A stretch of 16,510 nt of DNA from an uncultured Spirochaetales bacterium (lineage in GTDB: Bacteria; Spirochaetota; Spirochaetia; Sphaerochaetales; Sphaerochaetaceae): contig CAKQTF010000008.1 in assembly GCA_934276695.1 (NCBI GenBank), positions 1 to 16,510 of the forward strand. The letters are read 5' to 3'. Positions 8,139-14,146 of the stretch are shown in pieces. Within the stretch, counting starts at the first letter, position 1, and the number at the start of each line of letters is the position of its first letter. The notes beneath the pieces were generated by a model. It searched no databases, had not been told where the DNA came from, and worked only from the letters and a program-made list of their open reading frames with translations. A program made the translations under genes and the position numbers.

Positions 8139-8167
8139 TTTATTATCTAGGTGAATTGAGAGGGCAA
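8139..8167 (-). promoter_or_regulatory. Weak promoter candidate for the endonuclease gene
   Basis: On the minus strand TTGCCC (8162-8167) and AATAAA (8139-8144) are 17 bp apart, each matching consensus at four of six positions. It would start transcription about 20 nt before the ATG at 8113. It is much weaker than the methyltransferase promoter, which would suit a toxic nuclease, but the match is poor enough to be chance. Confidence 0.25.
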
Positions 8168-8184
8168 TTGAGCTTGTATGATAG

Positions 8185-8204
8185 CTAATTAATTTATGAA
8201 TTAG
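8185..8204. repeat. Inverted repeat CTAATT/AATTAG in the island-edge region
   Basis: CTAATT (8185-8190) and AATTAG (8199-8204) form perfect 6-bp arms around 8 bases. The stem is entirely A/T apart from the outer pair and is not followed by a convincing T-tract, so it reads better as a protein-binding site or chance than as a terminator. Confidence 0.3.
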
Positions 8205-8213
8205 TTGTTCTGT

Positions 8214-8250
8214 TTGATTCTTTAAGTGGATTTCATGCATATTGATATGC
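8214..8250 (+). promoter_or_regulatory. Weak promoter candidate and palindrome upstream of the aldolase operon
   Basis: TTGATT (8214-8219) and CATATT (8238-8243), 18 bp apart, are a four-of-six match at both boxes. The palindrome GCATATTGATATGC (8237-8250; arms GCATAT/ATATGC, 2-base centre) covers the -10 box, where a sugar-responsive repressor could act. The leader would be about 84 nt. Both elements are suggestive only. Confidence 0.28.
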
Positions 8251-8333
8251 TGACTTCCTCAAGGAGCGCAGAAAGAGAGAAGATGGATGATTTGCATGTG
8301 GAAAGCAATTTTGTCTTGTGCTAACATCAAAGA

Positions 8334-8960
8334 ATGACAGAAGAAGAGGCTAGGAGAGAAGTTGCAGCTATTATGGCTCGCTGCTATGAGAGAGGACTTA
8401 CTACAAGCACCGGTGGAAATTGCAGCTGCAGAGTTGGTGATTTTATGGCAATCACCCCATCTGGCAAAGATAAGAGCTCTCTGAATGCTGATGATATAGC
8501 TCTTCTGAATATTGCAACAGGCGAGAGATTTGGGAAGGGGCTTCCTCTGTCGATTGAAACAGAGATGCACAGGCGGATTTATTCAGTCCGCAGTGATGTC
8601 AATGCAATAGTCCATTCGCACCCAGTCTACTGCTGTCTGTTCTCAGCATCTGATGAGGCGATTGATCTTTCTGTAATTGCTGAGAGCTGGTATTTGATGG
8701 GAAATCGCCTGGCAAAAGTCCCATATGAGAGAATGGGAACAGAAAAACTTGCAGAGAGAGCTGCTGAATACGCTGCAGAAAGCGATGTTCTTCTTCTGGA
8801 GAATCATGGAGCAATTGCTTTAGGTTCTTCGCCGCTTCAGGCATTTGACCGCCTTGAGTGCTTAGAGCAGGCTGCAAAGCTTACTCTTCTTTCGCATATT
8901 ATCCCAGTTAAGGGAATTACTGATATCCAGAAAAATGAAATCAATGAGATGAGGAAATAA
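8334..8960 (+). CDS. Class II aldolase/adducin family protein (L-fuculose-phosphate aldolase-like)
   Basis: The 208-residue protein is a zinc-dependent class II aldolase of the FucA/AraD type, which cleaves or epimerises phosphorylated sugars. Visible motifs are TGGNCS (26-31), TPSG (41-44), the catalytic glutamate E75 by alignment with FucA, the metal ligands in VHSHP (H94, H96) and ENHG (H158). An in-frame TAA at 8322 limits the start to the ATG at 8334, which has only a weak ribosome binding site. The length is normal for the family. It is the first gene of a tight five-gene operon, and the next gene begins 3 bp after its stop. Its pairing with a transketolase suggests catabolism of a pentose or deoxysugar phosphate, but the substrate cannot be read from the sequence. 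It is also the first gene with resident-type base composition. Confidence 0.88.
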   Translation: MTEEEARREVAAIMARCYERGLTTSTGGNCSCRVGDFMAITPSGKDKSSLNADDIALLNIATGERFGKGLPLSIETEMHRRIYSVRSDVNAIVHSHPVYCCLFSASDEAIDLSVIAESWYLMGNRLAKVPYERMGTEKLAERAAEYAAESDVLLLENHGAIALGSSPLQAFDRLECLEQAAKLTLLSHIIPVKGITDIQKNEINEMRK

Positions 8961-8963
8961 AAT

Positions 8964-9806
8964 ATGGATGAAAAAAAACTACAGAGCCTGAAGGATAAGG
9001 CTTTTGAAATCCGGTGCAGGACAATCAGAGAGATTGCATCGTTCGGTTCTGGCCATATTGGTGGAAGCATGTCTATTGTGGAGATTCTCACGTATCTCTA
9101 TTTTGAGGCTATGAATGTTGATCCATCAGACCCGAAGAAGGAAGATAGGGATAGGCTTGTTGTATCAAAGGGACATTCAGGTCCGGCTGTATATGCAGCG
9201 CTCTCTCTTAAGGGATATATCCCGGAGGAGATGCTTGCAACTCTCAACCAGGGAGGCACAAAGCTTCCGTCCCATGTCGATATGACAAAGACACCAGGTG
9301 TTGATTTCACCGCGGGATCTCTCGGCCAGGGCTTCTCGGCTGCATCCGGGATCGCACTCGGGAACAGAGTCAGAGGGATTTCCTCTTATACATATTCCAT
9401 CATAGGCGATGGGGAGTCCCAGGAAGGACAGATCTGGGAAGCTGCAGAGTTCGCAGGAGCTCAGAAGCTTGATCATTTCATTGCTTTCCTTGACCTCAAT
9501 GCACAGCAGCTTGATGGTTATACAAAGGACATCATCCCTGTCACGGCAGAGGCAATGAAAGAGAGATGGGAGAGCTTCGGCTGGGATGTCCAGAGCATCA
9601 ATGGCCATTCATTTGAAGAGATCGATGAGGCTGTGAGAGCGGCTAAGAATGCTTCTTCCGGCAGACCGCAGATGATTATTCTCAACACAATCAAGAGCTA
9701 TGGATACATACCAGGTGAAGGAATCAAGTCAAATCACTCAATGCCTATTTCAAAGGAAGCTGCAGAGCAGGCTATTGAGGATCTCAGGAAGAGAGAGGGA
9801 AGATGA
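8964..9806 (+). CDS. Transketolase, N-terminal (thiamine diphosphate-binding) subunit
   Basis: This 280-residue protein corresponds to the N-terminal half of a transketolase, split in two as in many Firmicutes, spirochaetes and archaea. It moves two-carbon units between sugar phosphates when paired with the next gene's product. The signature GDG (148-150) with N179 in LDLNAQQLDG binds Mg and thiamine diphosphate. Other conserved blocks are GHIGGSMS (30-37, H31), SKGHSGPAVYA (68-78, H71) and GSLGQG (118-123). GAGG in the end of the aldolase gene serves the ATG at 8964. It overlaps the C-terminal subunit gene by ATGA, as expected for subunits of one heteromeric enzyme made in equal amounts. Confidence 0.93.
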   Translation: MDEKKLQSLKDKAFEIRCRTIREIASFGSGHIGGSMSIVEILTYLYFEAMNVDPSDPKKEDRDRLVVSKGHSGPAVYAALSLKGYIPEEMLATLNQGGTKLPSHVDMTKTPGVDFTAGSLGQGFSAASGIALGNRVRGISSYTYSIIGDGESQEGQIWEAAEFAGAQKLDHFIAFLDLNAQQLDGYTKDIIPVTAEAMKERWESFGWDVQSINGHSFEEIDEAVRAAKNASSGRPQMIILNTIKSYGYIPGEGIKSNHSMPISKEAAEQAIEDLRKREGR

Positions 9807-10753
9807 TGAAGAAGGATACTAGCGTATATAACCACTATAAGGAAGCAGTCATCGGAGCTGCGATTGATATTGCAAAGGAAGATGATAAGGTTGTCTTCCT
9901 TGATGCTGACCTTTCAAGCTGCATCGGATCCACATCATTCCAGAAGGAATTCCCGGAAAGATTCTTCAATGTCGGCATCGCAGAGGCGAATCTTGTCGGA
10001 GTCGCAGCCGGAATGTCAAGTGTCGGGCTTGTCCCATTCATCCATTCGTTCGGCTGCTTTGCATCCAGAAGGGACTATGATCAGCTCTTCATCTCTGTCG
10101 GCTATGCGCATCAGCGTGTGATTGTGATCGGGACTGATCCTGGGATCACAGCCCAGTATAATGGCGGAACACATATGCCATTTGAGGATATTGCGCTGAT
10201 CCGCCAGATCCCTGGCTTTATAATCATCGAGCCAAGTGATGCACAGTCTCTGTATGATCTGACATGGCAGTGCTATAAGTCAGGCAAGTCAGCATACATC
10301 AGGACTCCGAGAAAAGGCATTGTCCACCGTTATGGGCTTGATCAGAAGATAGAGCTTGGAAAGGGCATCGAGCTTGCAGATGGCAAGGATGTCGCAATCA
10401 TTGCAACAGGAGCTGTCATGGTGGATGCTGCAATGGAGGCAAAGGCAATACTTGAAAAGGATGGAATCAGTTCTACCGTCATAGACCTGCATACGATAAG
10501 GCCTCTTGATGAGGACCTGGTGATCAGGGCTGCAGAGCGCTGCAGACGTGTCCTTGTCATGGAGAACGGACGCTATGCAGGCGGTGTCGGTGAGATGATC
10601 TCGGGCCTTCTTGCTAGAAAATGCCCTGTCAGGATGGATTTCCTGAATGTCGGCGAGAGATTCGGAGAGGTCGGCAATCTGCCTTATCTTAAGGATGCAT
10701 TCGGCTTCACGGGAGAGAATGCGGCACATCTTGCCAAAGGACTTCTTGATTGA
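9803..10753 (+). CDS. Transketolase, C-terminal subunit
   Basis: This 316-residue protein supplies the pyrimidine-binding and C-terminal domains of the split transketolase. E61 in VGIAEANLVGVAAG is the glutamate that activates thiamine diphosphate in this superfamily. The segments PFIHSFGCFASRR (78-90) and GGTHMPFEDIALIR (121-134) are typical of the transketolase pyrimidine domain. The start is the ATG that overlaps the upstream stop (ATGATGA); a second in-frame ATG follows directly and could also be used. Its own stop overlaps the next gene's TTG start as TTGA. Together with the upstream subunit it completes one enzyme of the non-oxidative pentose phosphate pathway. A deoxyxylulose-5-phosphate synthase-like role is less likely because the two-subunit split is the transketolase arrangement. 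Confidence 0.92.
   Translation: MMKKDTSVYNHYKEAVIGAAIDIAKEDDKVVFLDADLSSCIGSTSFQKEFPERFFNVGIAEANLVGVAAGMSSVGLVPFIHSFGCFASRRDYDQLFISVGYAHQRVIVIGTDPGITAQYNGGTHMPFEDIALIRQIPGFIIIEPSDAQSLYDLTWQCYKSGKSAYIRTPRKGIVHRYGLDQKIELGKGIELADGKDVAIIATGAVMVDAAMEAKAILEKDGISSTVIDLHTIRPLDEDLVIRAAERCRRVLVMENGRYAGGVGEMISGLLARKCPVRMDFLNVGERFGEVGNLPYLKDAFGFTGENAAHLAKGLLD
10736..10741 (+). promoter_or_regulatory. Ribosome binding site supporting a TTG start
   Basis: AAAGGA inside the end of the transketolase gene lies eight bases before the TTG at 10750. It is a good match at ideal spacing and supports TTG as a real start for the DUF6062-like gene. Confidence 0.7.
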
Positions 10754-11499
10754 AGATAGCACTGGAGACAATACCTGTATGGGATGGGGTCAGGAGAGGA
10801 GAGGAATGCTTCCTCTGCTCTCTGGCTAAGGAAGCTGAGAAGGATGCGCTTTCCTATTATCTTTCCTCTGCGATCATGACTCCTGAAGTCAGGGTTGAGA
10901 CCAATGCCTATGGCTTCTGCCCTCACCATATGAGGGCTCTTGCCGATGGCGGAAAGCCTCAGGCTCTTTCACTTGTCATGGATACATACTATGAGGAGAA
11001 TAAGAAATCCCTTCGTCCTTACCTAATGCAGATAGAAGAGGCATCAAAGCTCAGGAAAGCCGAGAAAGCCATTGATGGCTTTGAGTCTGCCTGGAGGGAG
11101 AGGGAGAAGGGCTGTCTTGTATGCTCACGCATGGATGACAGGCTATATAGGTATGCATATACAGTAGCTGCACTATATGAGGAGGATGCGGATTTCAGGA
11201 GCGCGCTGAGTTCTTCTAAGGGTTTCTGCCTTGAGCATACACTGCTGCTTAGCAGGGTTGCTCCTGATGCAGTATCTGGAGATACGCTTCTCTCATATTA
11301 CAGGATGATCTTCTCTCTTCTTGAGAAGAACCTCGATAGAGTCCAGCATGATGACTGGTGGATGAGCCAGAAATACAAAAGCGAGAACAAGGATAAGGAC
11401 TGGAACGGCTGTGAGGATGCTCATAAGAGAGCTGTCTACAAGCTTGTATCTGAATGTTCTGTCATTGATCCTATAAAGGATAAGAAGTCAAGAATCTGA
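10750..11499 (+). CDS. DUF6062-like protein with two CxxC-CxxH putative zinc-binding repeats
   Basis: I recognise this 249-residue protein as DUF6062-like from its opening (ETIPVWD, residues 6-12) and its cysteine pattern; no function is known to me. It contains two matching units: C20-x2-C23 ... C57-x2-H60 and C122-x2-C125 ... C160-x2-H163, with 33 and 34 residues between the halves. Each could bind one zinc ion, so the protein looks like an internal duplication. The region between is helical and charged, with no signal peptide or membrane segment. Translation starts at TTG 10750, overlapping the transketolase stop as TTGA, with AAAGGA eight bases upstream; the next in-frame ATG would remove the first CxxC. 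The LUD gene follows after one base. Placement in a sugar operon may only reflect shared transcription. Confidence 0.72.
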   Translation: MKIALETIPVWDGVRRGEECFLCSLAKEAEKDALSYYLSSAIMTPEVRVETNAYGFCPHHMRALADGGKPQALSLVMDTYYEENKKSLRPYLMQIEEASKLRKAEKAIDGFESAWREREKGCLVCSRMDDRLYRYAYTVAALYEEDADFRSALSSSKGFCLEHTLLLSRVAPDAVSGDTLLSYYRMIFSLLEKNLDRVQHDDWWMSQKYKSENKDKDWNGCEDAHKRAVYKLVSECSVIDPIKDKKSRI

Positions 11500-11500
11500 T

Positions 11501-12088
11501 ATGGATAGGGAAAAACTTAAGAAGAACTTTGAGAATCATGGCTTTAAGGTCCTTTTCTTTGATAATAAAGAGCAGGTCCGTGATTACATAAAGGAAAGGA
11601 CTGAGGGTAAGAGCGTCGGGATCGGAGGCTCAATGAGCGCTGAAGAGTGCGGCCTTTATGAGGTGCTCTCATCTGACAGGCCAGTATTCTGGCACTGGAA
11701 GAGCCAGGATCCGGATACAAGGAGCAAGGCAGCTTCCTCTGATTTCTATATTCTCAGTGCAAATGGCGTGAGCATGAATGGCGAGCTGGTGAATATCGAT
11801 GGAAGCGGGAACAGAGTCTCTGCTTCACTGTATAATCCGCATGTGATCTATATAATAGGCATGAACAAGCTTGAGCCTGATCTCGAGTCCGCTATTTACA
11901 GGGCAAGGAATACAGCATCAGTCAGGAATGCACAGCGCTTTGGCCTTGATACCCCATGCGTAAAAGGCGGAAGATGCTACGACTGCAATAGCAGGAGCAG
12001 GATATGCAATGGCTTTGTCACTGTTACTCGTCCGATGAAGGGGCAGACTGTTGAGCTTCTGTTTGTTGATGAGCCTCTTGGATTCTGA
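11501..12088 (+). CDS. LUD-domain (LutC/YkgG, DUF162) protein
   Basis: The 195-residue protein has the LUD fold signatures GIGGSMS (40-46), SANGVSMNGELVNIDGSGNR (86-105) and a C-terminal LFVDEPLGF like those ending other family members. Full lactate-utilisation clusters contain LutA, LutB and LutC; none of the other subunits is here, so this is a stand-alone LUD protein whose substrate is unknown. It carries four cysteines spaced C153-x5-C159-x2-C162-x6-C169, a feature I associate with stand-alone Firmicute-type members, which could bind a metal or iron-sulfur cluster. The start is one base after the previous stop, so translation is probably coupled. Its last 65 bp overlap, on the opposite strand, the end of the minus-strand gene. 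It is the last gene of the plus-strand operon, and no terminator is evident. Confidence 0.85.
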   Translation: MDREKLKKNFENHGFKVLFFDNKEQVRDYIKERTEGKSVGIGGSMSAEECGLYEVLSSDRPVFWHWKSQDPDTRSKAASSDFYILSANGVSMNGELVNIDGSGNRVSASLYNPHVIYIIGMNKLEPDLESAIYRARNTASVRNAQRFGLDTPCVKGGRCYDCNSRSRICNGFVTVTRPMKGQTVELLFVDEPLGF

Positions 12089-12584
12089 CCCTCCGCTTCC
12101 TTTTCTTCTTTATATCGAGAAGAAGCTGCCCGTCCTCAACGGAATCGCTGCTTTCAATAAGGCATCGCTTGAGAAGGTATTCTGAGAAATCTGCCTTATC
12201 TATATGCAGATATTCAAGATAGTCCTTCTCAAAGCGGTATACGAGCAGGTAGTCCTTATCTTCAAGAAGGGAGAATGCGAGGGTGAGGGCAGGGCATCTG
12301 CTTATATGGAAGAGCCGTGCCTTCTCCTTTTCCTTCTCCGTAAGGTATGTTGATGACCAGAATAGCGCGAGCACAGGATTATGTTTTGTGTGGACAAGGA
12401 TATCCACACCATCAAGATCCAGGTCTATATCCGCGCCCTTGATCTCCTTTGACAGCTCAAGTGCGATTCTGTGGCTTGTAGTGCTCTTCTTCTTCCTCTC
12501 ATCCAGATTGCCGTATGCAGAAAGGAACGAGAGCATTGCGCGTCTGAAATCATCAAAGAGCTCAATCTGGCGTTCCCTGTTCAT
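12024..12584 (-). CDS. Hypothetical protein (186 residues), possibly a degenerate PD-(D/E)XK-like fold
   Basis: I do not recognise this protein. The start is placed at the ATG of 12584, where it overlaps the OsmC stop as ATGA and has GAGAGGG (12591-12597) six bases upstream; the frame is open further upstream but that stretch lies inside the OsmC gene. The core (about residues 40-140) alternates hydrophobic strands and charged helices. The segment GVDILVHTKHNPVLALFWSS resembles the strand-turn-strand of PD-(D/E)XK nucleases with the usual ExK replaced by FWS, so any such domain would be catalytically dead. The C-terminus is basic (KKKRKRR) followed by a low-complexity Gln/Ala/Ser tail encoded antisense to the LUD gene. 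It is the last gene of the aspS operon. Coding status is supported by the operon junction; function is unknown. Confidence 0.68.
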   Translation of the reverse strand: MNRERQIELFDDFRRAMLSFLSAYGNLDERKKKSTTSHRIALELSKEIKGADIDLDLDGVDILVHTKHNPVLALFWSSTYLTEKEKEKARLFHISRCPALTLAFSLLEDKDYLLVYRFEKDYLEYLHIDKADFSEYLLKRCLIESSDSVEDGQLLLDIKKKRKRRVRIQEAHQQTEAQQSAPSSDE

Positions 12585-12973
12585 CTTGCACCCTCTCTGT
12601 ATGATATGCTCAGTGTGATATTGCTCACCTTGCTTATCGTATTGTATATCGAGCACTCTTTCTCAGCTCTTCTCACAAGGCTTTCAAACTCATCCCTGTC
12701 ATCAGTGCCATAGACAGTGATCATCAGCTCTGTTTCCTTCAGTGTTGCCGGGATGCTTTCTCTCTTCTTCCCGATGACTGATATGTCAACATGTTTCCAG
12801 CTGCATTCCCTCTCATATGATGCGAGTGTGTAGTAGAAGCATCCTGCAAGTGCGCCCAGCAGGTATTCATACGGGCCTGTGGCAGCAGAGTATCCATGTT
12901 CCTCTCCGCCTGGTGCGTTAAAGTGCTGATCATGCTCATCGAAATGAGCCTCTATCCTTCTTTCTCTTGACAT
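12581..12973 (-). CDS. OsmC family protein
   Basis: This 130-residue protein belongs to the OsmC/Ohr superfamily. The two expected cysteines are present: C45 in LGALAGCFYYTL and C107 in KECSIYNTISKV. The preceding GPYEYLLGAL block is the usual SPxELLL-type region. In characterised members these cysteines reduce organic hydroperoxides, but many OsmC proteins of this length have no tested substrate, and the weakly conserved N-terminus does not indicate Ohr specifically. An extra cysteine, C57, lies on the following helix. It starts 30 bp after the flavoprotein gene, with no strong ribosome binding site, and overlaps the next gene by ATGA. The pairing with a flavoprotein suggests a redox or detoxification link, though this may only be operon convenience. 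Confidence 0.84.
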   Translation of the reverse strand: MSRERRIEAHFDEHDQHFNAPGGEEHGYSAATGPYEYLLGALAGCFYYTLASYERECSWKHVDISVIGKKRESIPATLKETELMITVYGTDDRDEFESLVRRAEKECSIYNTISKVSNITLSISYREGAR

Positions 12974-13003
12974 ATTCTGGAGTATAGCACAGAAAAGCGG
13001 TTG

Positions 13004-14146
13004 TTATTCCAGAGATCGAAGAACTGATGATGCTGCGATGAAGGCAGTTGCGAATGCGAAGGTAAGCGAATAGCCTCCGCAGTCTGCGCATGGCTCAAGT
13101 ATATCACCGGCAGCATAGAGTCCCTTCTGCTTTGCTGATTCCATCGTTTCTGCAGAGAAGCCTGAGAGCAGTGCTCCGCCATAGTCTGTCATCGCGCCTT
13201 CCCTTATTGCCCTTGCACCTGTCCTGAATGCTGTGAGACTCCTGACTGCCATGCTGATCTCATCTTTCCTGAGATCCCCGATCCTCTTTGATGCGACTGG
13301 GCCTAAGATGGCAGATGAGAGTCTGTCCGGGACAGGCAGTGCATTCTTCAGCAGTGTCTTCCCTGATGCCTTATATATATCCTCCCTGCTGATGCTGCAG
13401 AATGAGATCTCTATTTCCTTTCTGCTATCAAGAAGATATGATACGTTCTGCGCAGCCGGTCCTGATATGCCCTTGCCTGTGATCACTATGCTCCCGTCAT
13501 ATGTCTTCTTCCCGCATCTGATCGTTGCATCGAGTGTGATCCCTTCAGCTCCGCTGAGCCTTCTTTCCAGCTCAAGCGGGGCCATTGCAGGTGTGAATGG
13601 GACTGTATCATGTCCGAATGCTCTGAGGATGTCCAGCCCTTTTCCATCACTCCCGGTTGCTGGGTATGCTGAGCAGCCTGAAGTCACTATGGCATTCCTA
13701 GCTCTATAAGTGCCATGGTCACATGCTGCCAGGAATATCCCGTCTTCCCAGGATAGGCTTCTGACTGTCTCTCCGTATGCTATTGAGCATCCTGATGCAA
13801 GGACTTCTGTTATTGTCCTGGCATCGCCAGCAGAAGGGAATACCTTGCCTCCGGGTTCAATGCATTCATCGATTCCGAGTGATCTGAAGTAGCTTATTAT
13901 CCTATCTGGCGGGAATCTGTATAGGATCTTCCTTATTGCGTTTCTTGGACCGTTATAATGCTCCAGGAGCTCTGGCACCGATGATGCATGCGTGTAGTTA
14001 CAGCGGCCACCGCCAGTGAGCATCAGCTTTCTGCCAGGCTCATGGTTCCTTTCAAGAATAATGGCCCTCCTGCCAAGCATTGATCCGGCAAGAAGGCCTG
14101 AGGCACCAGCTCCGATGATCAGAGCTGGATAGACTTCATTGTTCAA
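13004..14146 (-). CDS. HI0933/BaiN-like NAD(P)/FAD-dependent oxidoreductase
   Basis: This 380-residue flavoprotein has a Rossmann FAD-binding motif GAGASG (12-17) with the ribose-binding acidic residue E32, the family block GRKLMLTGGGRCN (38-50), and a C-terminal GGYSLTFAFATAFIAA that closes the FAD site. It matches the YhiN/HI0933/BaiN family. One member, BaiN, reduces bile-acid intermediates in gut clostridia, but most members are uncharacterised, so bile-acid chemistry should not be assumed. The only usable start is TTG at 14146, which overlaps the aspS stop as TTGA; an in-frame TGA lies about 12 codons upstream, and the next ATG, at residue 23, would delete the FAD-binding motif. The length is near the family norm of about 400. 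It is the second gene of the aspS operon. Confidence 0.88.
   Translation of the reverse strand: MNNEVYPALIIGAGASGLLAGSMLGRRAIILERNHEPGRKLMLTGGGRCNYTHASSVPELLEHYNGPRNAIRKILYRFPPDRIISYFRSLGIDECIEPGGKVFPSAGDARTITEVLASGCSIAYGETVRSLSWEDGIFLAACDHGTYRARNAIVTSGCSAYPATGSDGKGLDILRAFGHDTVPFTPAMAPLELERRLSGAEGITLDATIRCGKKTYDGSIVITGKGISGPAAQNVSYLLDSRKEIEISFCSISREDIYKASGKTLLKNALPVPDRLSSAILGPVASKRIGDLRKDEISMAVRSLTAFRTGARAIREGAMTDYGGALLSGFSAETMESAKQKGLYAAGDILEPCADCGGYSLTFAFATAFIAASSVLRSLE

Larger units (their letters stand above)
8114..8333. other. Intergenic divergent region and likely right edge of the defence island
   Basis: These 220 bases separate the divergent endonuclease (minus) and aldolase (plus) genes. 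No tRNA, integrase, insertion-sequence end or coding remnant is visible. It holds two short inverted repeats (8185-8204 and 8237-8250) and only weak promoter matches. Base composition rises from AT-rich on the left to about 48% G+C immediately to the right, so the junction between acquired and resident DNA probably falls here. Confidence 0.6.

Noticed and set aside
1..8333. Phage, transposon or CRISPR origin of the cassette
   Set aside because: No integrase, transposase, terminal repeats, spacer-like repeats or phage structural genes are visible in the window.
8259..8570. Minus-strand frame across the start of the aldolase gene
   Set aside because: It overlaps conserved aldolase motifs antisense and has no recognisable features.
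12103..12124. TTCTTCT/AGAAGAA hairpin as a terminator for the LUD gene
   Set aside because: It lies in lysine/leucine-rich codons of the minus-strand gene, has weak A/T pairing and no following T-run.
12585..12656. Extension of the 186-residue protein to an earlier ATG at 12656
   Set aside because: The extension would be read inside the OsmC gene, while the ATG at 12584 has a ribosome binding site and an ATGA junction.
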